NCBI RefSeq assembly: GCF_000372725.1
Contig: NW_005201392.1
Coordinates: 477,094-541,093 of the forward strand
Direction of reading: 5' to 3'
Source of the DNA: Emiliania huxleyi CCMP1516
Taxonomy: Eukaryota; Haptophyta; Isochrysidales; Noelaerhabdaceae
DNA length: 64,000 bases
The translations under genes and the position numbers were made by a program. Shown here in pieces: positions 49,701 to 59,316 of the stretch (position 1 is its first letter; each line of letters starts with the position of its first letter). The notes below the pieces were generated by a model, which was not told the DNA's origin, did no database searches, and saw nothing but the letters and a program-made list of their open reading frames with translations.

Positions 49701-51247
49701 CTCGATGTCGAGGCGCCGGCCGGCGCGCCGAGGGGTGGAGGAGGAGGGGCGGGCGCGGCGGGCTCCGCAGGCGCGGCGGGCGCGGGCGGCAGGGGCGGAG
49801 ACGCGGCGGGCGGGGGCGGGGACGCGGCGGGCGGCGCGGCAGACGCGGCGGACGGGGACGCTGGCGGGGCGCCGGCCGAGGGCGAGGACGAGTTTTCGCA
49901 CCGCGCCATCGAGGCTGCGGGCATCGAGCAGTTCCGCGTGGTGGACGACGAGGACGCGCTCGAGTTGGGCCCGCCTCTGCGTTTGGTGCTCCGACCTGAG
50001 TGAGTGTCTCCACCCCTCATAGGACGGGCTCGACCTCACCTCGTTCCACACATACGCGACGCACTCGCCCTTTGCCTCGCCGCCCTCGGGCTCGGCGGCC
50101 GCGACAGCGCCGTCTGCGGCGAGCTCGTCCTCCTCCACCGCCGACGGCGGCGGCACCGGCGGCGGCGGCACCGGCGGCGGCGCCCCCACGCAGCCCGTGT
50201 ACCCTCCCAATTTCGGGAAGGTTGCTCAGAAGCAGTGGAAGCTGCTCGCGAGCGGCCTCCCCCGCGGCATCTACGTCGTCGCCTTCGCGTCACGCACCGA
50301 CCTCCTCCGTGCCCTCGTCATCGGCCCGCCGGGCACCCCGTACCAGGACGCTGTCTTCGTCTTTGACCTCCAGCTGCCGCCCGAGTTCCCGACGCAGCCG
50401 CCGGCGGTGCACTACCTGTCGTACGGGGAGCGCATCAACCCGAACCTGTACGAGAACGGCAAGGTCTGCCTCTCGCTCCTCGGCACGTGGACCGGCCGCC
50501 AGTCGTGCGAGCTGTGGAACCCGCAGTCGTCGACGGTGCTGCAGGTCCTCGTGTCGATCCAGGCGCCCCCCCCCCGACACCCTGACACCCACCCCCCACC
50601 CACCTTTCAGACCCACCCGGTACCCCCCCCACCACCCACCCCAACACCTATCCCAACACCCACCCTCCTCCACCCGCCACCCACCCACCCAAGACATCTC
50701 AGCCGGGCGTGGACGGACATGTCCCGGACCCTTCCTCTAGGCGTTGGTGCTCTGCGAGCAGCCGTACTACAACGAGGCCGGATACGAGCGGCAGCTGGGC
50801 ACCTCGGACGGCGCGCACCACGCGCGGCGGTACAACGAGGGCGCCTTGCTCCTCTCGCTCAAGTCGATGACGACGACGCTCCGCAACTCGGCGCCGCCCT
50901 TTGACGCGCTGGTCGCGCTGCACTTTGCCGCGGCGTCGTCGCGCATCCTCGCGCGCTGCGCCTCCCTGCTGCGGCTCAAGGGGCCCCTCGAGCGAGCCGC
51001 CCTCGGCGGCGGCGGCAAGGCGGCGGCGGTGGCGCCCGCCCCCGCCAGCGACGAGGCGGCCGCGCCCGACACCAGCGGTGCGGCGGCGTCCGGGCCGGAG
51101 GGCGGCGACGCGGTCGCCGCAGCGGGGCTCAAGGGCGTGCTCAACGCGAAGCCGACCCTCGGCTTCCTGCACTCGCTCGACCGGATGGTGCCACCGCTGC
51201 GCGCCGCCTTTGAGGGCGCCCAGCGAGCCGGCAGCAGCAGCGCGTGA
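46789..51247 (+). CDS. UBE2O-like E2/E3 hybrid ubiquitin ligase with UBA domain
   Basis: UBE2O is a giant E2 that also acts as an E3. The N-terminus has an acidic stretch (SSDDEDEDDEDIDDIIDD), then UBE2O-type beta domains across exons: RLADRVFLLGDIVSR...GQTGIVTGM; RWLGRVDEVYDNVQLAWEDG; HVDGYYEFWPQDFVV; REVVPVYDIAPHPDFNFKVG. A UBA-like segment follows (ARQCEKALQANGDDIERATA). The UBC domain includes KQWKLLASGLPRGIYVVAFA, YLSYGERINPNLYENG and the catalytic Cys in KVCLSLLGTW. After an intron (50563-50740) it continues ALVLCEQPYYNEAGYERQLG and ends at 51247. Inferred exons: 46789-47214, 47413-~48083, 48263-48502, 48576-~49950, 50023-50562, 50741-51247. The junction near 49950-50022 is uncertain. 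Confidence 0.8.
48083..48150 (+). repeat. GAGATGCAGCC tandem in a UBE2O intron
   Basis: About six GAGATGCAGCC units occur at the 5' side of the intron that ends at 48262. Confidence 0.8.
48503..48575 (+). repeat. Intron in UBE2O gene that duplicates the next exon start
   Basis: This 73-bp GC-AG intron starts GCCGAGCACCGGGGAGAGGT. The next exon begins with the same ~27 bases at about 24/27 identity (GCCGAGCAGCGGCGAGAGGT). The middle contains an AT-rich CTAATTAGCTAATGATGACT. Confidence 0.75.
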
Positions 51248-52123
51248 CCGCCCGCGTCGCCATGGGCAGGTTGGGGCCTGCGGGGGCCGCGGGCGCGCGC
51301 AAGGAGAAGGGCACCAGTGCACTCCGGGCGTGTCTGATGGGCTCGCCTGGGCGTGGTGTGTGCGCGCGTCGGACGGCGGGAGAGCGGTGCCAGATCGAGG
51401 TTGACGTCCGCTTCCTTCGTGTGTGACGACGTATGTGCGTGTGGCGCGCGCTCCAACACGCCCCGACGAGCAACGTGCGCGGCGTGCGGCCGTTTTGTGC
51501 TTAGTTTTGCGCGGCCGCTCGCGCGTCGCGGGGATGTGGAGCGTGGATGATATCGTTCCGTTTATCCCGGGGAGCTACGAGTCGCGCTCGTAATTAACCA
51601 ACATCCTGTACGGGGGCCGGGGCCCCGGCCCGCGCCCCCCGCGCGCGGTGCGCGGACGGCCCGCGCCACTCACCTGCTCAGCCCTAACTATTGGAGCTGT
51701 TTTTCCATATATATTAATTTTCAATAACAAAAACAACATTTTCCGTGGTCCTTGTTTATGTATGTAAAGAGTGAGTGCAGTCGAGAGGACAGGGGAGGGA
51801 CGCGGCCAGAAAGAGCCTAAGAGGGCGGGCGCCGAGTTACGAGACCCCCCGTGTCCGCCGCGACGCGTCGAGACGAAACGAGCTGAGCCGCGCTCCACAC
51901 GCCTCCACGGCCCGCCCCGGGGCGGTTCAGATCACACACTCGCTACGCGTGCGGTGTGGGCCCCCCGATATGGCGATATGCCATATGGGAGGAGATCGGG
52001 GAGTGCGAGTGGCACGAGAGCGTCCCCCGACAAAAGAAAGGCACCTGACACATTTGGAACGCTCATTTTGACGTACACAGTATAGTGCTGAGAACTGCGT
52101 CCGCCGCGGTGCGGGGGGCCGCC
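51248..52123. other. Convergent intergenic region
   Basis: The region lies between the UBE2O-like stop and the ERI1-like stop. An AT-rich pocket (51700-51765) follows a very G/C-rich run (51605-51660). No gene is supported. Confidence 0.5.
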
Positions 52124-53017
52124 TCACAGGTCGAGGAACCGCTGCCGCGGGGGAAGGCCCTCGTTGATATACACGGGCGAACCGTCCCGAACCAGCTGCG
52201 CCGCGATCCGGGCAATGTTGCGCGAGTCGTCGATGCCAGAGTGCAGCCGGCCCTCGAAGCGCATGCCTTGCCGCTCGAGCATCTTGGCGATCTTGCAGCG
52301 GCGCACCTTGTAGTGGTCGGCAAACAGCTGCTTGAGGTTGACCCACTTGTCAAAGTACTCCGCCTTTGGGATGCCCTTGCGCGAGCACTCGCCGTCGACA
52401 AAGAACTGGCAGTCAAAGTGCCCGTCCGTGCCGAAGGCGAAGCTGCGCGCCTCGGCCGTGTTGACGAGGCCGCGCTCGCGCAGCCAGCCGTCGAACTCGC
52501 GCAGCACCGCATCTAGCGGCGGCGCCGCATCGACCTGCTCCTGCGTGATTCCGGTGAGCTTGCGGCAAAACGGCGTGAGAGTCTGGTTGGCTGTCGGGCG
52601 CACAAAGGAGTGGAACTCGTGCTCGACCTGCAGCGTGCGCAGGTTGAGCGCCACCACAGGGAACTCGATGATCTCGTGCTCCCACGGGCGGCCGCGCGCG
52701 TCGCAGGTCGCCTCCACGTCCAGCACCAGCAGCCACTCAAACGGCAGCGCATGCGCGTCGGCGAGAGGCCTCGCCTCGCGGAGCACTGCGCCCTCCTGGC
52801 GCGCTCGCTCCTTGGCCTCCCCGCGCTTGCGACGCGCGCTCCGCTTCGCCAGCGGCGCCGCGCGCGACTCTCGCACCAGCTCGACGAGAGCGACCCGCTG
52901 CGGCGCGCCCTGCGACACCGCGGCGCACGGCACGCCCGCGCGGACGCGGACGGCCTGTGGCGGCTGCAGTCGAAGCGCCACGAAGCCCAGGCTGAGGGCC
53001 GTCAGAGCGAGCCACAT
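52124..53017 (-). CDS. ERI1-like 3'-5' exoribonuclease (DEDDh) with hydrophobic N-terminus
   Basis: ERI1 family enzymes trim histone mRNA, small RNAs and 5.8S rRNA. All catalytic residues are visible: WLLVLDVEATC (Asp and Glu), FGTDGHFDCQF (Asp), and RLHSGIDDSRNIARIAAQLV (His and Asp of DEDDh). The exonuclease motif order and spacing fit the family. The start at 53017 opens with MWLALTALSLGFVALRLQPP, a signal- or anchor-like segment, then a basic region (KRSARRKRGEAKERARQEG). An organelle or secretory location is therefore possible, which is unusual for ERI1. Intronless. The upstream DNA is a dispersed-repeat copy starting within 30 bp of the ATG. Confidence 0.8.
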   Translation of the reverse strand: MWLALTALSLGFVALRLQPPQAVRVRAGVPCAAVSQGAPQRVALVELVRESRAAPLAKRSARRKRGEAKERARQEGAVLREARPLADAHALPFEWLLVLDVEATCDARGRPWEHEIIEFPVVALNLRTLQVEHEFHSFVRPTANQTLTPFCRKLTGITQEQVDAAPPLDAVLREFDGWLRERGLVNTAEARSFAFGTDGHFDCQFFVDGECSRKGIPKAEYFDKWVNLKQLFADHYKVRRCKIAKMLERQGMRFEGRLHSGIDDSRNIARIAAQLVRDGSPVYINEGLPPRQRFLDL

Positions 53018-53041
53018 GGGGGCCGACCTCGCGGGTCTAGA

Positions 53042-54020
53042 GACAGTGTTGTCGTGCGCGGCTGCCTAGCTCAGATTCGCGCAAAGAATTCTGAACTCAG
53101 CGTGGAGACAGGCTTGAATTCTTCGACCCTGTCCTCCTCCCCCATCCCTCGCTTGGGTTGCCTGTTTTCTTTGTTGCTTTCTGAATTCTTCGGCGCTGAA
53201 GCCCTGATAGCAAAATCCGAATACCCGTACCGTGCACAAATGTGGCGATGTGAGCGGGGGCAAGCCTTAGCTGGTGCCAAGACATCCGTAAAGTTGAAAC
53301 CAAGAACGTCCGCCAATTACGTGCTTTCGGCGCAACCTGAGTGAGGGGAAGCCGCTGATCGAGCCCAGCGTGCCCGCGGCCGCCTCCCGCGCAGCACCGC
53401 CGCTGGGGACGACACGCTGCGGAATCGGATCGAGCCCATGGAAGAGCAAGAGGAGGGCAAGGGGCGAATTGGAGGCGGAGGAGGAGGGCGCAGTCGACGA
53501 ATGGGAGGAGGAGGGCGCAGTCGACGTTGGCGTGTCTGACTCAGAGGAGGAGTTGGAGGTGCAGCCATGGGTGCTCCGGCAACCTAACCTGATCCAGAAG
53601 CTCGCCGACGTTGTCACTCAACGTGCGCCATGCGTGATCGAGCTTGAGGGAGGAGCTCAGCTAACGATTCGGCCGGCCACCCAACGCCGCCGCCCATACC
53701 CGCCACCCACAAAGCGCCTGCTCTACTATCCCGTACCACCCGCTCCACTTTCCACGGATCATGCCCGTGATAGCACCAACCATCACTGCCGCCGTCCTGG
53801 TTTTGAACGTGGCAGCTAGACTCTAGGAACTCGGTTGTGACCCCCCTGAGTGAGGAGCAGGAGAGAGAGCTTTTGTGTTTTGTTTTGAGCTTTTGTGGTG
53901 TTCGTGTACGCAAAAAGGGACACTGCGGAATCGACCCTATCAAGTGCTCAAGTGCTCAAGGGGAATTACACCTAGGACAGTGTTGTCGTGCGGCTGCCTA
54001 GCTCAGATTCGCGCAAAGAA
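53042..54020 (+). repeat. Large dispersed repeat family, copy 2, with 45-bp flanking direct repeats
   Basis: GACAGTGTTGTCGTGC...GCTCAGATTCGCGCAAAG occurs at 53042-53087 and 53976-54020 and brackets this copy. The body (53205-53965) is about 97-98% identical to 59367-59990 and includes a conserved frame: VSDSEEELEVQPWVLRQPNL, then IQKLADVVTQR and CVIELEGGAQLTIRPATQRR. The copy fills the space between two divergent genes. Confidence 0.8.
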
Positions 54021-54081
54021 ATTTATTTCTTACGAGGGTTCTTTTCTTTGTTTCTTCTCTGAATATAAACGACTGGGGCCG

Positions 54082-55212
54082 ATGATGTTCGTCGCGGCGC
54101 TATCAGCCGCCACAAGTGAGGAGACGAGGTTCTGCGAGAGTGAGTCCGTGGTTCTGCCGGTGATTGACCTTGCAGTGGCAGATGAAGCCCAGACGTCAGC
54201 AGCGCTGACCGCTGCCGCCTCAGAACACGGCTTCATGCTGGTCGTTGGCCACGGCATCGCCTCGGCGGCTGCAGAGGCTGCGCAGTCACTGCAACACCGC
54301 CTGGAGACGTCTACGCCCGAGCAGCTAATGAGCTGGCGCCGCAATAAGGTCGGCTATGGGCCCGGGCTACAGCACGCGAAGCACAACAGCTCTCGCAAGA
54401 CGCTGGAGGGCAAGTACGAGGCGTTGCAGCGTGAGGACTTTGTGTTTGTCTCTCCAGACGACGCGACGCGCAAGGCAGCAGGCGACCCGCACTACTCTCG
54501 CGAGGCGGCTGCCGTGTGGTACGGTGACGTCGAGCCGCTCTGCCCCGACGAGGCGCTGTGCGCCGCGTTCGCGCGCCACTACCGCGGGGCCGAGGGCCTC
54601 GCCGCGCAGCTGCTGCGGCTGTTTGCACGCGCCGTGACGGGCGATGCGGACGCATGGGCCGCACACGCGCGCCGGCACAAGTCCAACCTGGTCGGTGCCT
54701 ACCACCGCGCGGGCGTCGCGCACGAGCGCGTCTCCGCGCACTCGGACGCCAACCTCTTCACGCTGATCCACTACGGCAGCGGCGGCCCCGACGGGCTCGA
54801 GATCTTTGACCGTGGCTGCGCTGGCTGGCTGCGCGTGCGTGGCGCGCAGCTGCGCGACGCCCACGGCGCTGATGCAGGCGCGCCGCCGCTGCTGCTCAAC
54901 ATTGGCGACGAACTTGCCTGGCTCTCAAATGGCCGCTTCCTCTCGACGCCGCACCGCGTGACCGACCGCTCTGCCTCACCGCCGGCGCGGCTCGCCCTCA
55001 TCTATTTCTTCGCCGCCAGCTACGATGCGGTGCTCGAGCCGCACGTGCGCCGTGGCGAAGTCAAGCGCTACGACGGTGCGAGACTCGCCGGTCGTTTCAC
55101 GTACAACTATCGAACGGCGAGCGCAGCGCAGCGCGACGCTTTCGACACGTGGGCGAAGGAGGCCGGGCTACCTGCCGCGGAGCACATGAGCACAGGCAAG
55201 AGCGAGCTGTGA
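54082..55212 (+). CDS. Isopenicillin N synthase-like 2OG-Fe(II) oxygenase
   Basis: Soluble IPNS/gibberellin-oxidase fold. The N-terminal DIOX-type part reads VVLPVIDLAVADEAQTSAAL and HGFMLVVGHGIASAAAEAAQ. The iron triad is complete: HSD in RVSAHSDANLFTLIHYGSGG and the distal His in LSTPHRVTD, with Arg/Ser for 2OG in PPARLALIYFFAASYD. The central NIGDELAWLSNGRFLSTPHR is typical. It is intronless, 376 residues, start at 54082. An earlier frame to 53875 lies in repeat DNA and was rejected. The substrate is unknown; such enzymes act in secondary metabolism or nucleic-acid or protein modification. Confidence 0.8.
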   Translation: MMFVAALSAATSEETRFCESESVVLPVIDLAVADEAQTSAALTAAASEHGFMLVVGHGIASAAAEAAQSLQHRLETSTPEQLMSWRRNKVGYGPGLQHAKHNSSRKTLEGKYEALQREDFVFVSPDDATRKAAGDPHYSREAAAVWYGDVEPLCPDEALCAAFARHYRGAEGLAAQLLRLFARAVTGDADAWAAHARRHKSNLVGAYHRAGVAHERVSAHSDANLFTLIHYGSGGPDGLEIFDRGCAGWLRVRGAQLRDAHGADAGAPPLLLNIGDELAWLSNGRFLSTPHRVTDRSASPPARLALIYFFAASYDAVLEPHVRRGEVKRYDGARLAGRFTYNYRTASAAQRDAFDTWAKEAGLPAAEHMSTGKSEL

Positions 55213-55297
55213 AAGTTTAGTGTGACGCCCAGCGAGGGGCGTGCCTCTCCATGACCGAATGCGCGGGTGCGCATTCACACTTTCCGAGATATTACGT

Positions 55298-55363
55298 CAC
55301 GTAAAAGCAACTCGATTGCTTTTACGTGATTACGCGGCGTAAGGTAAGGTAAGGTAAGGTAAA
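55298..55363. repeat. Perfect 13-bp hairpin followed by GGTAA repeats
   Basis: CACGTAAAAGCAA and TTGCTTTTACGTG are separated by only 5 bases (55298-55328). (GGTAA)n follows at 55340-55363. It lies about 85 bp past the oxygenase stop and could be a 3' processing structure or element end. Confidence 0.65.
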
Positions 55364-55702
55364 CGTCTCGTGCGGCTATACGCGCCGAGAGCGCGGATAT
55401 ATTTGCTATTTGGGAGCTATTGCGATTGCATCGCTATTTCGGGCGTATCGGCGCGCCGACGGTCGCCGAAGTGTTGTAGTCTATTCCTGGCTCCTCCTGA
55501 CCGCCCACGCACCCTCGCACCCGACGGTGCGTGGAGCGCTAAACTTCTGTAGTATGTAGTAGAAAAGGGTAGCACGCAATCTTCTATCAGCGGACCGTCC
55601 CACCGCCCGTCCACACACCCCTTACCTTCCCCCGCCCCGAGAGACGCCAAGAGCGCCACAATGCTCAAACAGTGAACGGTTTCCCTCTCATGTCTCATCA
55701 GT

Positions 55703-58642
55703 CTACGCGGCCTGCAGCAGCTCGACAATGAGCTCGTGCTTGTTGCTCCTCGCGAGGCTAAGGGCGGTCGTCGCGTTGTTAGTCGTCGCGTTGTAGGTCG
55801 TCGCGCTGTCGGTCGCGACGAGGCCTTTCTTGGCGCCGAGCTTCAACAGCGTCCTCACGGCGTCCATGTGCCCGTCGTTGGAGGCACGCATGAGTGCGCT
55901 CATGCCTGTTTTGTCCGTGTGGTTCACGTCGGCCTTGGCGTCGACGAGGGCCTCGATCGCCGTTGCATGATTGTTCCACGCCGCCTGGATGATTGGCGTC
56001 GTACCGTCGCCGCGCTGCCCGTTGATCGCAGAGCCCGCGGCGAGCAGCTGCGCGATGACTTCAAGGCTGCCGCTGCGTGCGGCGCCGATGAGCGCGGTGC
56101 CGCACGGATTCTCCGGGCTCTTGGCGACCAGGTCAGCACGCGCGCCGCGCTGCAGCAGCGACGAGACGATCGACACGCAGCCACCCTGCGCGGCGAACAT
56201 GAGCGCGCTCACGCCCTGCTCAGTGACGAGGTCGAGCGACGCGCCGGCATGCAGCAGCGCCGCAGCGACCTCCGCGTGCCCTTCGCTCGCCGCGGCGATG
56301 AGCGGCGTCGTGCCGCCTTCCTCCGCGACGTCCGGCTCGGCCTTCGCCGCGAGCAGCGGCCGCACGATGTCGACGGACCCCTCGATGGCGCTGAGCAGCA
56401 GCGCCGTCACGTGGCGCGTCGAGCGCGCCGCGGGCTTCGCGCCGCTCTCGAGCAGCAGCTGCACGCACTCGGCGGATGCCGCCGCCGCAGCGAGCATCAG
56501 CGGCGTCACGCTGTTGTCGGCACTCTCGTTTGCGCTCTCCGCGGAGTAATTGCTCAGCGCGAGCGCGGCGCGCACCGCCTCCACGTCGCCGACCTCCGCC
56601 GCCGCGAGGAGCTTCGAGCCGCGCCGCGCCTTGCGCGTGGCGTCCTTGTAGAACGGCGTCGCGACGACCAGCCGTGGCGGCCGCTTGTGCGTGAGGCACA
56701 GCCGCTCCGCCACAATCTGGTGGCCTCCCGCTTGTGCGAGCGCCACCACCGTGCCCGGCCACGGCTGATGGCGCACGATGCCTGAGGCGAGGAGCATCGA
56801 GAGGGCGTGCAACGCTCGTCGCTGCGACGCGCTCGGATCGTGCCCCCAGGAGACGCACCAAGTGCTCACCGCGTCGGCGTGCTCGGCCGCCACGCCGCCG
56901 CGCGCCGCTGCCATCCCAAGCAGCGCGGCCGCCTCCGCGTGGTGGTCGTTCCGCGCGAGCACCTGGGCGGAAGCGCGCATGCGTCCCGCGACCGCGGCGT
57001 CGTCGCCCGTCTCGTCCGCCCACGCTGCCTCCGTCGCGAGCGACGCGAACATGTCGCTCCGCGCGCGGAACGCATCGCGAGTCGCCTCGATAAACCCCTC
57101 CTGCTCGTTGAAGAAGTATGCGCCGCGCCGCGCCGCGCGCCCGCACACCACGTCGAGCTCGCCGGTCTGCGGCGCTCCCGGCACGCGCATCGACTCCAGG
57201 ACGGAGATGTGCGTACGCTGCATCTTGGCGACGACATGGTCCATCGTCTCGTCCTTGAGATTGCACGACAACCGCAGCTCAACCACGATCACGCCGTCCT
57301 CGACGCGCGGCGCCTTGACGACCTCGAGGCCCGTCAACGGCGCGAACAGGATTTCTCGTTCGTTGGGGAACTGGCTGAGTTTCGACACGTCCGCTCCCCG
57401 ATCGATCATCCCCATCTGGATCTGGAAGAGCATCTTGGACGTCTTGCCGCTGTTCGCCATGTAGCCCAGCGCGACCGACTTGTCCACCGTGGTCGACATG
57501 AAGGCAAACTCCACGCCGCCCATCACGTTGTCTTGGTTCGGCTCCCAAAACGCTTTTGGGAGCACGCCGCCGCTCACGCCACGGTACACGGTGCAGGCGG
57601 GGGTGAGACGCGCAAGCTTGATGATCGCCGAGTTGATCGCGTGCAACGTGGTCACGAACTTGCCGCGCTGGCGCTGGCGTAGCACGCCATTGTACAGACT
57701 GAACATTGGGCCCGTGTACAGGCGCAGCCCGGCGACTTCGGGAAGCAGCAGCCCCGCCTTGATCATCTCTGGCTGTGCGCCGAAGTCCGCGAGGCGCCAG
57801 CCCACGGGATAGCCCGTGTCGCGATCAGGGAAGGCCGAGTCACCCGTTCGTAGCTCTGCGACGTAGCGCCACTCCGCCTCGGGCGTCGTCGTGCGCTGCT
57901 TCTCGGCGTTCCACGCCACGAAACGCGTATCATTAGCGTGCTCAGTGGCCATCGCCGGCAGGAACTCGGGCGACGGCGTGCCCACGAGGCCCTCGAGCCC
58001 GGCAAAGAACTGTTCGACGCCGCCGAAGGAGTAGGTGAACGCGTCGCCGGAGCTCGCGAATTTGGAGTGCAACGCAGAACCGTCAGCTGCGAGCCTTGTG
58101 GCAGTGATGCCGACGAGTCCAAGCTTTTCGACCGACGCACGGACGCCCTGGGACACTGGCATCGACGACTCAGCAGCAGCTTCCTTTGCCCGACGCTCCA
58201 GCTCTTCAACGCGCCGCCGCAGTTCCGCGTTCTCCGCCACGAGGATCGCACCGTCGGTGGAGGATTTGTCGCCCTTGGTCTCAGACCTGGCATCGGCGAT
58301 TAGGCCGCTCATCGCCTCGAGCATCTTCTCCAAGACAGCACGCTCCACTGGCTCGTCATCGGGTGCGATCGCCTTACGCAGAAGGTCCACACGCTGCTCC
58401 TCCCAGTCGAGCCCCTTTTGCTTCAGCAGGTCCGTCAACTCGCTCATAGTGATGTTGACGGTCGCCGGCTTGCGCCACAGCTTCGTCTCGCTCACGCCGA
58501 GATCGGTGGCGGAGGGGAGGGCGTCGGCCGGCTGCGTCGGCGCGGCGGTGTCGGCGGGCGTCGGGGCGTCGTCGCGTTCGACGGCGGGAGGGCCGGGCAG
58601 CTCCTCGGTCGGGGCCTCGACGCGGCTGGAGAAGCAGCCCAT
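55703..58642 (-). CDS. Acylated ADP-ribosyltransferase / ankyrin-repeat protein
   Basis: A single 979-residue frame. MGCFSSR at the start fits N-myristoylation and palmitoylation, so it is probably membrane-bound. A coiled-coil segment (~120-160: ENAELRRRVEELERRAKEAA) precedes an R-S-E class mono-ADP-ribosyltransferase domain (~250-470). Arg is in CTVYRGV, the Ser-Thr-Ser-like strand is FAFMSTTVDKSVALGY, and the ExE motif is in FPNEREILF. A helical middle follows. Then about eight ankyrin repeats occupy ~660-979 (e.g. GTTPLIAAASEGHAEVAAAL), with a YNATTNNATT insert before the last helix. Start 58642, stop 55703, no introns. R-S-E enzymes modify arginine in target proteins; here the ankyrin array may select the target. 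It looks like a normal cellular gene with GC-rich codon use. Confidence 0.8.
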   Translation of the reverse strand: MGCFSSRVEAPTEELPGPPAVERDDAPTPADTAAPTQPADALPSATDLGVSETKLWRKPATVNITMSELTDLLKQKGLDWEEQRVDLLRKAIAPDDEPVERAVLEKMLEAMSGLIADARSETKGDKSSTDGAILVAENAELRRRVEELERRAKEAAAESSMPVSQGVRASVEKLGLVGITATRLAADGSALHSKFASSGDAFTYSFGGVEQFFAGLEGLVGTPSPEFLPAMATEHANDTRFVAWNAEKQRTTTPEAEWRYVAELRTGDSAFPDRDTGYPVGWRLADFGAQPEMIKAGLLLPEVAGLRLYTGPMFSLYNGVLRQRQRGKFVTTLHAINSAIIKLARLTPACTVYRGVSGGVLPKAFWEPNQDNVMGGVEFAFMSTTVDKSVALGYMANSGKTSKMLFQIQMGMIDRGADVSKLSQFPNEREILFAPLTGLEVVKAPRVEDGVIVVELRLSCNLKDETMDHVVAKMQRTHISVLESMRVPGAPQTGELDVVCGRAARRGAYFFNEQEGFIEATRDAFRARSDMFASLATEAAWADETGDDAAVAGRMRASAQVLARNDHHAEAAALLGMAAARGGVAAEHADAVSTWCVSWGHDPSASQRRALHALSMLLASGIVRHQPWPGTVVALAQAGGHQIVAERLCLTHKRPPRLVVATPFYKDATRKARRGSKLLAAAEVGDVEAVRAALALSNYSAESANESADNSVTPLMLAAAAASAECVQLLLESGAKPAARSTRHVTALLLSAIEGSVDIVRPLLAAKAEPDVAEEGGTTPLIAAASEGHAEVAAALLHAGASLDLVTEQGVSALMFAAQGGCVSIVSSLLQRGARADLVAKSPENPCGTALIGAARSGSLEVIAQLLAAGSAINGQRGDGTTPIIQAAWNNHATAIEALVDAKADVNHTDKTGMSALMRASNDGHMDAVRTLLKLGAKKGLVATDSATTYNATTNNATTALSLARSNKHELIVELLQAA

Positions 58643-59316
58643 CGTGAGAAGGCCATCGTCTTTGCAAAGGACACAGGTGGAAAATCTGCAATAGGATTCC
58701 TAGGATTCACAGCGCATCTGTGAGCGCTGTCAGAGCGGTGTTTCGACACCGATATCGTTCGAGGAGAACGCTGATTCAAAATCCGCTGTTCACACTTCAC
58801 AGGCAAGTGTAAGCGGAGCAGCTGAGCGAATCCTTTGTGTTCACACCTGCTCGAGCAGGTGTGAACCGATTTCGGCCTTAGCCGTCGGTATGCCAATAGC
58901 GTGCTAGCCAAGTAGTACGCAGTTGGATTCCGAGGGTGTCCCATCACAAGTTCGGCTGTCGACAGACGAGATTGTCCCTTAGTCGACAGCACCCGCCTTT
59001 GGACGGTGCTCTGACTGGCTTTGAGAATATATTTTTTCTTTTTGGTTGCCCGTAGCCCGATCCCGATCATCCGGCCCGCTGGGTGCGCTTCTGAGCTCCC
59101 CGGCCCTGGATGTGAGGCTGCCGACTGCACTCCAAGTGCTCCAAGTTCACATGGCTAGAGGTTGGCCTCCCACCGTTGTGAACATAGTCTGGCCCGAAGG
59201 AGCCGCTCGTCTCTTGTCCGGGCAAACGCGCGCCCGATAGCCCCATTAAGCACGTGTGAGGGGTATCCGAGCGCCGTAAACTCCCTGAGCTTGCTCGTCA
59301 CGCTGAGCGTCCTATA
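58643..59316. other. Intergenic region with a dispersed repeat
   Basis: It contains paired CTGTTCACACTTCACAGG / TGTTCACACCTGCTCGAGCA motifs (58788-58866) and the inverted ~110-bp dispersed repeat at 59050-59147. No gene is supported. Confidence 0.5.
59050..59147 (-). repeat. Dispersed ~110-bp repeat, copy 3 (inverted)
   Basis: Reverse-complement copy of 15239-15348 and 46627-46735 with a few substitutions. Confidence 0.8.
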
